A stretch of 64,000 nucleotides of DNA from Artemisia argyi (lineage: Eukaryota > Streptophyta > Magnoliopsida > Asterales > Asteraceae): positions 59,837,338 through 59,901,337 of the forward strand of contig CM060691.1 of the NCBI GenBank assembly GCA_030686995.1, given 5' to 3'. A program made the position numbers and the translations under genes. This document shows, piece by piece, positions 46,142 through 59,580 of this stretch. Numbering within the stretch: position 1 is the first letter of the stretch; every line of letters begins with the position of its first letter. The notes beneath the pieces were generated by a model. That model saw only the letters and a list, made by a program, of their open reading frames with translations. It did not search any database and was not told the DNA's origin.

Positions 46142-46574
46142 TGATCCATTTAACTTTTACCGCTTGTATGTTGCTATCTTCCTACGCAGTCGTCTCAATA
46201 TATTCATTTAGAATCCAAGTTGATACCCCCACTAAGTTAATGAAATGGAGGAATATATGCCTTTTGACAAGTTCTAGATTGTTTAGTAACAAAAACATGT
46301 TAGCAAAGGTTATAGAAAAAAGTCCATGTTAATTGATTATTTACAAGATTTTTTCGTGAAGTTTTACATTAATCTCAAAATTCGATTAAAACAACTAACT
46401 TTAATGGATAAAATTTTATTAGTCGGATACGTGGTCAAGTGAGCCATTGATCTAAAAGCTTAACACTGATCTTCAAGAAAACACATATTCATATGATTGT
46501 GTGCCATTGTTGATAGTACAAAACTAGATGGTCAAGCAAGACGTTTTACAGTAAACGAGATACAATTATATTAA
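45714..46574. other. Gene-free stretch with (AAT)n
   Basis: Non-coding. Contains an AAT trinucleotide microsatellite at about 46098-46138. Confidence 0.7.
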
Positions 46575-46805
46575 GGGGGTGCTTGGTGAGGAGGTTAAGG
46601 AGGGTGGGGAATGGGTAATGTATTCAAAAGGCCCATCACACTCATTGTTTTGTGCTTGGTAAGGGGGTGCAAAATGATTGATTACCCCGTAGTGGGTAAT
46701 CAACCATTATGTAATAAATTGGGGGGGGGGATTGATTACCCACCTCACTTATTCCTTTGCATTCCCTTTTCTTTTTCCTTTCCCCACTTTGAACCAAGCG
46801 GACCC
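46575..46805. mobile_element. Tourist-like (PIF/Harbinger) MITE, 231 bp
   Basis: The ends GGGGGTGCTTGGTGAGG (left) and, on the minus strand, GGGTCCGCTTGGTTCAAAG (right) are flanked by TAA at 46572-46574 and 46806-46808. Inside, GATTGATTACCC/GGGTAATCA words form an internal inverted repeat. It lies about 460 bp upstream of the KAI2 start codon. Confidence 0.8.
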
Positions 46806-47269
46806 TAAGTATTAAATTAAACAATCTCTAGTAAAGCAACATTTATTTGATAAGATATTTTTACGAACGTCTTAAAACTTGTAGTGAAGCACCTAAAATA
46901 AATCACAATTAATATCGTGGACAACTTGTGTGATTCACAAACGGCAAACATTAAACTCTGAAAATGACCGCTTTGAAAACAAACAAAAATCGAAAATACA
47001 AACTAAATAAAATAACAACATATCTTCAATCATAAACACAAAGGACACACAACATGGCATATTCTATGAGTGGCAGTTAGCTATATCCTAATTTCATTTT
47101 TTACATAACGAAAACCAACCGTTGGATCAAATACACCACATATTCTTATCAAACAAATAAATAAAATACAAACAAATACATGTGGTGATCACTGCACCCC
47201 AACATACAAACCCTTTCCACACCTTCCATATATCAAAAAAACCAAACGCAAAACCAATCTATAATACTT

Positions 47270-48873
47270 ATGGGAGTTGTCGAAGAAGCACATAATGTGA
47301 AAATACTAGGTTCCGGTGCCAGGACTATTGTCCTGGCACACGGTTTTGGTACGGACCAATCCGTATGGAAACACCTTGTACCTCACCTGCTCGAGGAATA
47401 CAAGGTGGTTCTGTACGATAATATGGGAGCTGGCACGACCAACCCCGATTACTTCGACTTTGATCGATATGCGACACTAGAAGGATTTGCCTACGATGTT
47501 ATAGGGATACTTGAGGAGCTTAAGGTGACGTCATGTATATTTGTTGGTCATTCTGTGTCGGCTATGATTGGTGCTGTCGCATCCATCACACGACCAGATT
47601 TGTTTTCGAAGATTGTCATGATTTCTGCTTCTCCGAGGTTAGTTGTGGAACGTTTGTGTCTGTGTTTGATATGATGTTCGGTTAACTTTGTCAGTGAGTT
47701 GACTTTTATGCAAGGTGATTACGTAGGGATTGGGTAGGCTATTTAGGTGTTATTATTTGTTAATTACATATACTTGATTACTGTTTAATTGTATGATTAA
47801 GACTTGCTTATATCGGTAAGTACTGTTTAATCATGACGACTTTTTGGTTGATGGAGTAAGATTAAAATAACATACTATATTTATAGCAATAGTAAATTTT
47901 TAGTGTTTTGAGTTTAGACTTGCTTTCAAGTTAAAATAATGTTAATTTTGGGGCATAGACCGACAACATGACGTAGTTATAACATTTGCTAGTCAAAGTT
48001 TTTATCTATTTTTATTGGCAAATCATAAGACATGATGTAACATATGGGATTATATTGTCTTGTTGCCAGTGGCGGAGGGGTAACAATTGTTAAGCGGGGT
48101 TAAGTAAGAATATGAAATATGTCTTTTATAAGAAATGATATAGCCACAAACAAAATTGTTTTAAGTGAACTAGTTTTTTTTTCTAGATTTTTATGATGTA
48201 ATTATCTTCTAAATTGTTTTAAGTGAACTAACGGTAGTTAGATGATTTGGATTCAAATCCAGTTATATTTGTTTGTCTCAAAACTTGGAACAAAATTTGT
48301 GTGGTCAAGATTAGTTACATGTTTCTTAATGTATTATACAGTAAATGTTTTAGTATATACATTGCGAATAGACTAATTGTCATGTGTAATATAATGATAT
48401 TAAAGAAGCTAGTTTGAATGTTTATTAGGTATTTGAATGACGTTGATTACTTTGGAGGATATGAACAAGAAGATCTTGAACAACTATTTGAAGCAATGCA
48501 GTCCAATTTTAAGGCATGGTGTTCTGGTTTCGCTCCATTGGCAGTTGGTGGCGACATGGAGTCTATATCAGTACAAGAATTTAGTAGGACACTTTTCAAT
48601 ATGAGACCTGACATTGCTTTGAGCGTTGCACAAACCATTTTCCAGAGTGACATGCGACATCTGCTGTGCCATGTGGTAGTCCCATGTCATATCATCCAAA
48701 GCATGAAGGATCTAGCTGTTCCTGTGGTCGTTTCTGAGTATCTTCACCAAAACCTTGGCGGTGAGTCCATAGTCGAGGTCATGTCGACAGATGGTCACCT
48801 TCCGCAACTAAGCTCACCAGATGTTGTGGTTCCGGTGCTTCTCAGGCATATCCGTGGTGATATCGTTGTGTAA
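47270..48873 (+). CDS. KAI2: KAI2 karrikin/KL receptor, alpha/beta-hydrolase
   Basis: Exons 47270-47637 and 48429-48873 join within an Arg codon (AG|GTTAGT donor, ATTAG acceptor), giving 270 residues, the length of Arabidopsis KAI2. The N-terminus [11 protein letters not shown] is diagnostic for KAI2 rather than D14. The catalytic triad is Ser95 (GHSVS nucleophile elbow), Asp217 (KDLAVP) and His246 (DGHLPQ). KAI2 hydrolyses and perceives karrikins or an endogenous butenolide-like signal, then recruits MAX2 F-box and SMXL repressors in the nucleus and cytoplasm. Pocket residues Phe26, Tyr124, Leu142, Phe157, Phe174 and Phe194 are retained. Position 134 is Tyr instead of Phe, and position 23 is Ala instead of Gly, compared with Arabidopsis KAI2 as remembered. 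The second difference abuts the oxyanion region. Asteraceae hold several diverged KAI2 paralogues and this may be one with altered ligand preference. No defect is seen. Confidence 0.95.
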
Positions 48874-49380
48874 TTGTGTGTTTAGTTTATTTGTTTTCTT
48901 TGTGCTTGGTTGTGAAACTACAACTTGTTGATAAAACTTTTATTATGAATTCGGAATAATCTTGTAATTGTGTATGTGCAAATTAAAATATGACATTTCT
49001 ATTTTGTTTTCTTATTATCAAATCACCTAGCTATTATGGTATCTATTTGAATTATTAATGAGCCACACGAGCAGACAGCCACATGAGCAGATAGCCAGCT
49101 AGTAAAAAACACAAAAAACAATTCATATATGCTGTTGTTACATGAAAAGCAATAATAACATGCCGAACACCAGACAATTATTTTCCGAAGTTGACTAGTC
49201 TATGCTTCTCACTTAACCGATTGTGTTTTACCTTATGAAAGAAAAAGGATACACTTAGGGGCGTACACTATATTCATTTTGACAAAATATTAATATAGAC
49301 CTTATATTTGTCATATAACCAATGTATCAATCATAACCATTTATTTTTTTTATCAAAAAAAACAAAAAACTTTAACCTTT
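48874..49380. other. KAI2 3' flank, no gene
   Basis: Non-coding DNA following KAI2; probably holds its 3' UTR. Nothing else recognised. Confidence 0.6.
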
Positions 49381-49790
49381 AAAAAAAATTAAATATCTCT
49401 CAAATCGTTACGCGAAAAAAATCATACCATCGCAAAGAGAATAAAATTACCTTTCTATAGATATGCATTGTTATATACTCTCGATGAACTTTTTTTTCGA
49501 CAAATTTTTTTTTTCAAAATTTCTGCACAGAAAAATGATATGTGATTTTTACGAATAACATGTGATTTGTAAAATTCACATGTGATTCGTAAGAATCATA
49601 TGTGATTTTTACGAATCACATGTGATTTTTCTGAACGAAAATTTTTAGAAAAAAAAATGTTCGTAAAAAAAAATTCGTTGAAAGTATATAACAATGCATA
49701 TCTATAGAAGATAATTTAATTATCGTCGTGATTGTATATTTTTTTGTAGCTTAAAGATTTACCGTTTGTAAGATATGTTGTTTAAAAGAA
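49381..49790. mobile_element. Fold-back element with long inverted arms
   Basis: A core inverted repeat pairs TCTATAGATATGCATTGTTA (49455 region) with its complement near 49690-49710. Weaker pairing extends outward for roughly another 60-70 bp on each arm (CATCG..AATAAAATTACC against GATAATTTAATTATCG). Between the arms, CACATGTGATTTTTACGAAT-type words repeat about five times. No coding. The family is not determined and no target-site duplication is obvious. Confidence 0.6.
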
Positions 49791-50287
49791 ATGTGAAAAA
49801 TAAATTTTTATTAATTTAAATAAAAAAAAAATAGATGCCTATAATTGCTTCATTAATTTTAGCACAAATATAAGTTCTATATTAATCTCAACTTTATTCT
49901 TTTAATTCCCAAATGCAAATAAAAATATATTCGTATACCTATTTGGATTTATCTGTATATGTTATCGATGGAGGGAATATTCCAAGATTCTGTCGCAATT
50001 GAATAAGACATTTTCTTTCTGGAATTTGCTAGCAACCCACGCCCGGCCACCAGCCCAATTCTTTTGAGAAAAAATAATTCAAAAAAATTACAAAACACCA
50101 CCCAAACTTCTTACTATTAACGACTTTTTAAAATAACAAACTTTATTTACCAAATATCTAACAAATATCTCGCGGTTTTTTTAATAAAAATAAATACCCG
50201 AAAAAAAGCCTCTCAATAACGAACAAAACAAGCCCAATATTGATACATTTTTTACGTTCCTATGATTATATATATATATATATATAG
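49791..50287. other. Gene-free AT-rich stretch
   Basis: Non-coding, ending in a short (TA)n run (about 50264-50286) into which the next element appears inserted. Confidence 0.6.
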
Positions 50288-50939
50288 ATTTGGGTTATAA
50301 TAAAAAGGGTGTTAAAATAAAAAGGCTAGGAAGGGATGAGAGCCCGCCACCTGTCCCCTCCCCACCCCTTTTTTTATTATAACTGTGAGGGGTTCTTTCG
50401 TCATTTAACCATTAGGGGTATATATATACTCTTTTTTTTCATTTATTATTATTTTTTTTTTTCATTCATTTACCCCAATTGTCTCTCATCAGATACCTTA
50501 TTCATCTTGTTTGATTCAAAACCCAGTTTCGCACCACGGTGCCTCTCACTAGTTGTTTTACCACCGTTCCTTCCACCATTCACCACCTTATTTACCACCG
50601 TTAACAACCGTAGCTTCACTATGTTCATCGGTGACAACCGATTTTGAGATGCCGATTGACTCATCAAATAGTAGTGAGTGTTCATCATTGTCGAATATTG
50701 ACTGTTCATCATCAACGAATCGTTGTTTGATAGTAAGATCTTAATCTGTTATTTTTTTTAACTTTTTCTTTCAATTTTTTATGTTAATTCAAATATTTAA
50801 TTGTAATTAGTATTGTTTATCTTTATGATTTTGTAGGTTTGATCTGGAACAAAATGTAAAAAAAAAAAAGATACAAAACTTGTTTAGGATACTTGCATAC
50901 TAGGTGTTTGATAAAATGTTTGAATGGGCCTTTATAACT

Positions 50940-52850
50940 GTGATGCGTTAAATTTGCATTATGATGCACTAATTTAACATTATGTTTCATCAGTTGTTAC
51001 TTTTACACTGTGATGCAGCTGTTCTGAAAAGTTGATGCAGTAGGTGTTTGTTTATCGCAAATATAGATCTAAAAGTTTATTTTTGCTTATGTTATGAGTA
51101 GAAAATGTTTGTATGTGTAATTGTATGTATGATGCAGTTGTTCTAAAACTTTGGTGTAATAGGTGTTTTTTGTTTCTTTATTGATGCAGTTGATTTAAAA
51201 CATTGATGCGGTAGGTGTATAATGTTCCATCAGCATATTCATACTTGAGTTTTGTCTGTTCTATAGTGTTTTCTTAAGTTTTGTTGTGACGTGCTTGATA
51301 TAACATAATGATGCAGTTAATTTAAACATTGATGCAGTAGGTGTATCATGTTTTATTTGGATACGCGTAGTTTAGTATTGTTCCACCCTATGTAGGTAGA
51401 GGATATATTATAAAGACTTTTAAAATTTGTACAAAATCTGTTTAGGAAAGTTGCACACATTGTGTTTGTTAAATTGTCTCTATGAGATTTTATAATTTTG
51501 ATGAACTAATTTTAGACAGTGATACATCAACTATTATGCTTTCATTTCTTTGGTTATTTTTCAGTGGAAAAATGCTTGTACGTGTGATGCAGTGGTTCTG
51601 AAACGCGGATGCAGTAAGTGTTTGTTTTTGGAAAATGTTAGTCTAATAGCTTTTTTTTAGTTAGGTAAAATGTTTTATAAGATTTTATAACTGAGATGGA
51701 GAAATTTAATAATATGATGCACCAATTGTTCATGATTTACTTGTTGAATTATTTAAGACACCGATTTCATTGATTTGTTAAGGTTGTGTAACTATGTATG
51801 AGTTGAAGGATTTGTTATGGCTTAAACGGCATAGTAATTTGATTTATGAACTCTAGCTTTGTTATTGCATCCGTTTGTTAATCACCAAATGCATGTTTTA
51901 TTGATAAATTTAAGTTTGTTATTTTAATTTTGATGCAACAGGTTATCAAATCTGTTGAATTTTTTTTGGATGTACGTATTTATGGATGGGATCTGTATTT
52001 CATTTGGCAGCACCAAACTAGCATATATAGATGACTAGGGTCACGCAGACTCAACAACGGGTCAAAATTTGGTATTCGTGTGAAAAAGAGGGCATAATTC
52101 CAATACATGTTCATTGAAATTTCCACCATCGAAGAAAAGCAAGAATCCAGTAGAGGCAATAAGAGCTTGGCTTAGAAGATCTACTCGTAAATGAGCATGA
52201 TTTTAATATATTTTTTTAATTTGGAATATGTAATGTATAGATATTAAAGCATTACTTACAAGACATGTTTTTGATTGTAAGACGTATATCATTTATTACC
52301 AAACATCAATAGAATAGTATCTCATTGTTTCTCAAAAATATACTCTGGTATCTTTCTTTTCATGCATAATAATTACCGCCTCATGTTATTTTTTAGTTTA
52401 TATGATTCAGTAAAATAAACATTGTGATGCAGTAGAATAACATAGTGATGCAGTAACAGAACATTTTGATGCAGTAAAGTATTATTGTGATGCAGTAAAG
52501 TATTATTGTGATACAGCAACATGATAATATTAAGAAGCAGCAATATGTATAACACTGTGATGTAATAAATTAACATTGTGATGCATTAGAGTAACATAAT
52601 GATGCAGTAAAATAATATTGTGATTCAATAGTATGATAACACTGTGATGTAGTAATCTAATAACATTCAGATGCAATATAATTTTAAAATATTTAAAACA
52701 TTGTGATGCAGTAGATTTATATATTGTGATGCAGTAAATTTACATCATTATGATGCACTTGATGTACGCATTATGATCAACCAGTTATATACACTATGAT
52801 ACACCAGTTGTATACACTGTGATGCACTAGTATTTTCAGTGCAACACAAT
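50940..52850 (+). repeat. GATGCA repeat field, sense orientation
   Basis: TGATGCAGT and close variants occur dozens of times. At 51000-51620 they form couplets such as GATGCAGCTGTTCTGAAAAG followed by TTGATGCAGTAGGTGTTTG. At 52410-52850 they form a tighter array of about 26-30 bp (AACATTGTGATGCAGTA). The minus-strand Leu/His/Asn-rich open frame at 52373-52576 is only a translation of this array. Confidence 0.85.
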
Positions 52851-53019
52851 TTATAATTTAGTGCATCTATGTTTATTCAGATATCAACAATAATCAAAAG
52901 TAATTAATATTAAACAAACACTGTCATCATTAAGATGTACAATACTTGGTATAAACATTCACTAATCCAAAGTATCATCCAATAAAATTTAATAATTGTT
53001 TTTTAATGATCCACAAGTA

Positions 53020-53395
53020 TCATTCGAGAATCCTTGTTACGCTTTCAATAATCCTTTCTACCATTCCATCTTTCAATTTAAGTGTATCATTTGGTATTAG
53101 AGGATTGAAATCTATTGTTTGTATCTTGTTATATGTCTCTGCACTTGCCAAGACTTTCGCCTTTTTCTTATTCATACTTGTAAGAATCATCTTTGTCATG
53201 TACTTTGCTCGCAACAGATGGATTTGTCCTCTTTGACCCGCGCCTTCTTTCTTTAACTATTCCTCAAAAATATCACGACCCTTGTAAGTTTCCATATGCC
53301 TCAAAAATACCACGACCCTTGCGGTAAACATATCATTCCATATTTGATGTTTATTCCTCATCAAGTAGTCAACATACATGTTTATCTGTGATAAT
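53020..53395 (-). pseudogene. Ulp1-like (SUMO protease family) C-terminal relic, transposon-borne
   Basis: Minus-strand translation gives VDYLMRNKHQIWNDM, then LRHMETYKGRDIFEE, a stop, LKKEGAGQRGQIHLLRAKYM and KMILTSMNKKKAKVLA, ending at 53020. The RHMETY...LR.KY..K...S..N pattern matches the C-terminal segment of the Ulp1-like proteins carried by plant Mutator-like elements (Kaonashi type). The catalytic His-Asp-Cys region is not recognisable and a stop interrupts the frame near 53255. A 29-bp direct duplication (CACGACCCTTG words at 53275 and 53310) disturbs it further. Confidence 0.45.
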
Positions 53396-53989
53396 TATTA
53401 ATAGAGTATTAAATTAATATAATGTTTTCATTGTGATGCACTATTTATAACACTCTGCAGTAAAAAAAAATTAACTAATCATCTAATCAACTTTTACTTA
53501 CCAGATCAACTGCATATTCACCACATCTTAGGCTGCTATTTTTGTCTTCATTTCTACCTGTAACATGATCAAACAAAATCTATTAAAAGAAACATCTACT
53601 ACATCACTTCTTTACATCAACTGCATAATACATACAAATACACACACAAGCACATTTTGACAATTAAAACACACTACGCGTGACCTAATTGAACTTTATA
53701 TGCCACAAATGATCACCAAATGCATCACTTCTTTACAACAACATCATCATGCATACAAATACACACGCAACCTATTTTCCACAAGTAATACACCCTACGG
53801 GTTACTTAGTCGAACCTTATACGACACAAATGAATACCTACTACATCAATTCTTTACAGCAACTGCATCATGTATTCAAATATACATATAACCACTTTTC
53901 GACAAGTAAAACACAATATGCACTTGTCGAAAATAAAACACACTTCGTCTAACCTTATATTCCCCAAACATGTAACTACTACATCACTT

Positions 53990-54760
53990 CATTAATCCAA
54001 ATGCATCATCCATACAAACAAATATACACACACTTTTTGACATGTAATACACCCTACTCGTGGCCTAATCTAACCTTGTATGCCACAGGTAAGAACTTAC
54101 TGCATCACTTCATCATTCAAAAACATATGGACACCTACTGCATCTCAGTTCAATTTCAGTGCATCGCATATACAACCAAGCATACAAACACATTTACATA
54201 CATAAAACAACCTACTATTAGCCTATTTCATCCTTACACACGACAATTGAACACCTACTGCATCTCAGTTCATTTTCCAGTGCATCGCACATGCAACCAA
54301 GTATACACACACATTTAAACACATTGAACAACTAAATCCTTATACGTGACAACTGAACACCTACTGCATCTCAGTCCAAATTCCAGTGTATTAGACATAA
54401 AAACAAGGTTACACACATAAAACAACATATGCTTACCCTACTTCATCCTTACATGCAGCAACTAAACACCTACTGCATTCAGTTCAAATTCTAGTGCATC
54501 AGACGTACAACCAAGCATAGAAACAAGTCTACACACATAAAGCAACCTATGCTTAGCCTATTTCATCCTTACACGTAACAACTGAACACATATTGCATCT
54601 CAGTTCAAAATTAGTGCATCAGAATGTAAAGTTAGTGCAACACATGTATAAAGTACCATTGAGACATTTTATCAAACACCTTGTATGCATCCTTATACAT
54701 GATAGCTCAACACCTACTGCATCACAGTTCACATTCCATTGCATCGCACAAACAAAACTT
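53990..54760 (-). repeat. GATGCA tandem array, antisense orientation, unit about 108-123 bp
   Basis: ACACCTACTGCATCTCAGTT recurs near 54127, 54249, 54357, 54465, 54585 and 54711. Each is followed 15-20 bp later by CAGTGCATCGCA-type words. Read on the minus strand the unit is GATGCA...GATGCAGTAGGTGTT, the same composite found in sense in the left half. Looser copies extend back to about 53600. Confidence 0.85.
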
Positions 54761-55302
54761 ACAAACACAAATCTTAACAAATTGACAAAAACACAATTTT
54801 AGCAAATCAAAATTAATAAATCGATGCAGTAACAAAATTTGAGTTCAATTAAAAACTTACCAGGCCGTGAAACATTTGGTAGGTTCCTCTTAACTATCGT
54901 CGATTCAGTAACGTTTTCGAATGGTTATCCAAACCTCAACAAATCGATGTAGTAATCATTATTGATGCAGTAGATTTAGTCAATGATGAATTATCGATGA
55001 TGAATTAGTGTTTTGTGCGATAAATTATCATTGATGAATTAGGGTTATATGTGTTTGTTTTTAGAGAGAGAAATATGGGTTGTCTGTGTGTGTGTTTTAG
55101 AGAGAGAAATATGGTTGGTGAAAATGAACGAATGGTGTACTGGGGTGGATTGGTTGTGTAAATTGCACTATTTTGGAACTGCCCTTAATGTTTTCAATAT
55201 TTACAAAAATGGCACCGCCCCTTTTAATCTTAATGGTTTTGATCTGACGGTTGGGAGGGCTTCCTAGCCTTTTTATTTTAACACCCTTTTTATTATAACC
55301 CC

Positions 55303-56406
<1,104 letters not shown>

Positions 56407-56660
56407 CTACACCCGTCCCAGAATTATTGTTCATGTTTGACTTATTAAGTCTTTCTTTTACAACTTTGATCTTAATTATTTTTTCTTGTGTTATATAATA
56501 CTTAATGCAAAATATATGATTGGATTGAGTTTTAAATGTATTTTCACTGTTATAATTTTCATCAAGTTTTCTACAACACAAACAAAAATATTTAAGGTCA
56601 AAGTTTAAATAGAAAGACTTAAAAAGTCAAACATGGACAATAATTCTGGGACGGAGGTAG
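56407..56660. mobile_element. Stowaway MITE (Tc1/Mariner-type), 254 bp
   Basis: The ends CTACACCCGTCCCAGAATTA (left) and, on the minus strand, CTACCTCCGTCCCAGAATTA (right) form inverted repeats continuing for about 50 bp. They are flanked by TA at 56405-56406 and 56661-56662. The CTCCGTCCC core and TA target are Stowaway hallmarks. Confidence 0.9.
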
Positions 56661-56662
56661 TA

Positions 56663-58440
56663 CTAAACTAATATTTAAAGAAAAAAATAATAAAACATGG
56701 CATAACTCAGCCCTTTTAGGTGCATTTTAGATTTTGGTAATAATCTCATAACTTCCATAATGTTGTGTCTAATAAACTTTTGCCTCAACTTTGAACCAAC
56801 TAAAACGCATCCATAGTCACATTTGTCATCAAAATCATATATTACCACACTTCAACACGAGTTTTAAAGATAAACAAACATGTCATATGGATTGGAAGTT
56901 GCCTCAATTAATTACTAATCCATACATGACACATCTCAAATCATATTTTGTCTTCAAAATATATGATTAGTATGGAAACAAATATAAACTCATAATCATT
57001 TCGACATAATTACTTAATCAAAAAAATATTTTCTTCATGGATGGTGTTCCGGGTTTACCTAGACCTACCCGTCAAATTACTGATAACCATTCTTTATCAA
57101 ATTTGAACATCAATTCTATATAATACTTGAGGCCCTTCCTTGTTTTTCAGCATAGGTCCCAACATTTTGAGCAACAATGTCAGTTGGAATCTCTTAAAAA
57201 TGACAGAGGATGAGCATGCACTCTTGATTAATAGTAGATATAAAAGAAAGAAACTACTGGATTCATAAATCAGTTACTCACGTCATAAAATAACTTGACC
57301 TTCGAAAGTTCCACCATAACATGAATATAGTTTAATATTGTAATGACACGATTTCAGCAATATAAAACACAAATAATCAATCGATTGAATATGTTGAAAA
57401 AATGTAGCCAGTACTTTTTGTTGTCCATGTCACCTTGTTCTTCCATCTTAAAAAGGCTTTGCTACTCCTTTTTCATATACAAAGCAATAAGGCACCTGAT
57501 ACAAAATACGAAAGTGATAAAATGCAACACTTACTACTAACTTTTAAACATGCACAAGCTCAAAAAACCTTTTAACATCTTCTTTAGGTATCGAAAATTA
57601 ATTGTATGTTTATCTACCTGATTGCTTAAATATATGCCATATTCCAGAAACTTCATTACACGGAGCTTGGTTGTGAGTCCATCCCTAGCCTCGGGACAAG
57701 TGATCTAGTCCATACTAAGCTACAACAGACTTTATGGATAACGATGAAATCATCTCTAATTGCAACGGGACTAAATAGCACATTGATTGTCATTCAATTG
57801 ATTTCGGAAATTAAGGTGGCCCTCAATTCTAACACTGTCATACCTACATAACAAATCACAAAAAGTATATGAGAAAAATTAGAGCACATGTTTGAGTTTT
57901 AAAGAACAACGAAAAAAGATAACACAATAAAAACTTGATTGTTAGAACCCGTAACACATTACTAAAGATACAGACATTGAAGAATGCATAACCTAGGACG
58001 AAGATTTACCACTTCGAGCCGTCATTGAACCTAAGAAAACAAATAGAAAGAAAAAAATTAGGAAAAAAAAACTAAAATCTAGTGATATTTAATTAAAAAC
58101 TCTACACGACACTTGTGCTCATGGAGGAATAACTTCATGTTTTGATGAGAACTCCAAGTTGACATGGGATAGAGGAAGAATCACAGCTTTTGTTAATGTT
58201 AGAACCCGCAACAGTTTACTAAAGATACATACATTGAACAATGCTTAACATGACTGGACAGCCTTCGCTCTATACTCCTCCGTGGTATACCTGAAACAAA
58301 AAAAAATGTTATAAAATGCTCAACAATCAGCATGCAAATCTCATCTTATGTAAAGTTGTTAATATAAGTACAAAGTTCTAAAAAACAAATACACCGGTAC
58401 CATGTTGGGGGACCTATAATGAGATACTCAGCAACTACTA
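56663..58440. other. No recognised gene
   Basis: AT-rich DNA without a convincing frame. Two similar sentences (AGAACCCG.AAC..TTACTAAAGATACA..CATTGAA) at about 57944-57984 and 58200-58240 form a direct repeat of roughly 40 bp. Confidence 0.45.
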
Positions 58441-58446
58441 TACTTA

Positions 58447-58668
58447 CATAATCTTCATTTCTGCTATCTCGGCAAGATTAAGAGAGTTGGCTTTGGCAAG
58501 GTATCTAGGATGGAGTGAGTATTCTTCGGAAGCTGAAAGCTGACGCCTGCTGCCAAGATTACCAAACCCTTGAACTTTAGTGAAGTTAAACCCATTTGTG
58601 ATTGAGATGTTTTCTCCAATTTCTTTTTGTGTCACTGATCTGGACCCTTGATTAGTGGCATGAAAACT
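58447..58668 (-). pseudogene. Unrecognised exon-like fragment
   Basis: On the minus strand an open stretch begins after an ATCTAG acceptor-like site and ends at an AT|GTAAGT donor-like site (about 58447). It includes FHATNQGSRSVTQKEIGENI, KVQGFGNLGSRRQLSASEEY and SLHPRYLAKANSLNLAEIAE. The splice-like borders suggest a genuine exon. I do not recognise the protein and cannot say whether the gene is alive. Confidence 0.35.
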
Positions 58669-58834
58669 GGATCTAGATATGAATCCAAGAAAATTGGATC
58701 TAGATATGAATCCAAATGTGATGAGTTCCTGTCATGAAACAAAAGAGTTAAGAACAATACATTCACAAATAAAGAGTATCAATCTGCTCAAATCAAACAT
58801 AATGAGTTTTCCAGATCCCCAACCTTCTAGCTTT

Positions 58835-58990
58835 AGTAGTAATGTCAATGGCTACAATGCCACTCATTTTCCCACCCTTAAAATGGTACCTTGTTCTATG
58901 CTCATACATCCTCGCACCTGCATTAGCTTTCTGCTACTCATATGGAACCGGTCTCACCGACTGGAGTCTAAAAGCATTACCAAGATGTAA
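58835..58990 (+). pseudogene. Fragment of a YSL (oligopeptide-transporter family) gene
   Basis: The plus-strand frame gives PLIFPPLKWYLVLCSYI, LAPALAFCYSYGTGLTDW and SLKALPRC. This matches a transmembrane segment of Yellow Stripe-Like metal-nicotianamine transporters (KWYLVL.CY..APALAFCN.YG.GLTDW). Only about 50 residues remain and the flanks are non-coding, so this is an isolated, non-functional gene piece. Confidence 0.7.
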
Positions 58991-59403
58991 CATGCCAAAA
59001 GTTCCAAAAATAAGCTATATGGAGTTGAACAACTCCTGACTAAAAATATTGGAAATTATCCGGATTTAAGTGGATTCGTGATCAAGTGACTCTTAAAATT
59101 TATAAAGGCTAGTTTGAAAGTATCGAGGATGTCAATAATAAATGATCAAATAGTCCTCAATATTATTAACAATATAATGTTGGTATAGGTTAGGCTAGCT
59201 GATCTCAAGAATGTAGAATGTAAATGGAAAATCAACATGATCAAGATCTCATTTTTGAAATATCAGCTTTACAAAAATGCTGGAATATCTGGTTTGTTTC
59301 ACAACTGTAGATGAACTTTCAAACAATGGTTGTCAGTGAACATATACCTTGGACGATGATGGGCATTTATCAACCGATACGGTTGGCAACAAAGGAATAT
59401 CTC

Positions 59404-59580
59404 TTATTGAAAGTCTACAATTTCTGAATCACTTGTATTTGTGGAGATGCATTCATCACAGTACCCTCTCCTATCACATTCAAGGCACCATATAATATTA
59501 TGTCTGTCATCCCATCGGCACTGATGACATACTTGCCCACCTGTGTCATCCGATGATATTGAATTCCCATAAGAAGTTTC
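59404..59580 (-). pseudogene. JmjC histone demethylase (JMJ25/IBM1-like) zinc-finger exon fragment
   Basis: On the minus strand, after a CTATTCTCAG acceptor, the exon reads ETSYGNSISSDD, then VCHQCRWDDRHNIIWC, LECDRRGYCDECIS, and stops shortly after at 59404 (EIVDFQ then TAA). The Cys pattern C-x2-C...C-x2-C...C-x2-C is the RING-like zinc finger in the N-terminal half of plant JMJ25/IBM1-type H3K9 demethylases. There the chain would normally continue into a second Cys cluster and, much later, the JmjC domain. Neither is visible downstream, so the fragment is probably part of a pseudogene. Exon-like pieces upstream (about 59985-60050: PSSGADSLNSRSEKMHGASA; about 60385-60500: SDMDGAITPQAAHDHQTATQ) could belong to the same old gene. 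Confidence 0.65.

Noticed and set aside
47270..48873. D14 strigolactone receptor
   Set aside because: The N-terminus [11 protein letters not shown], the 270-residue length and the pocket pattern are those of KAI2.
52373..52576. Minus-strand Leu/His/Asn-rich open frame
   Set aside because: Translation of the GATGCA tandem array, not a protein-like sequence.
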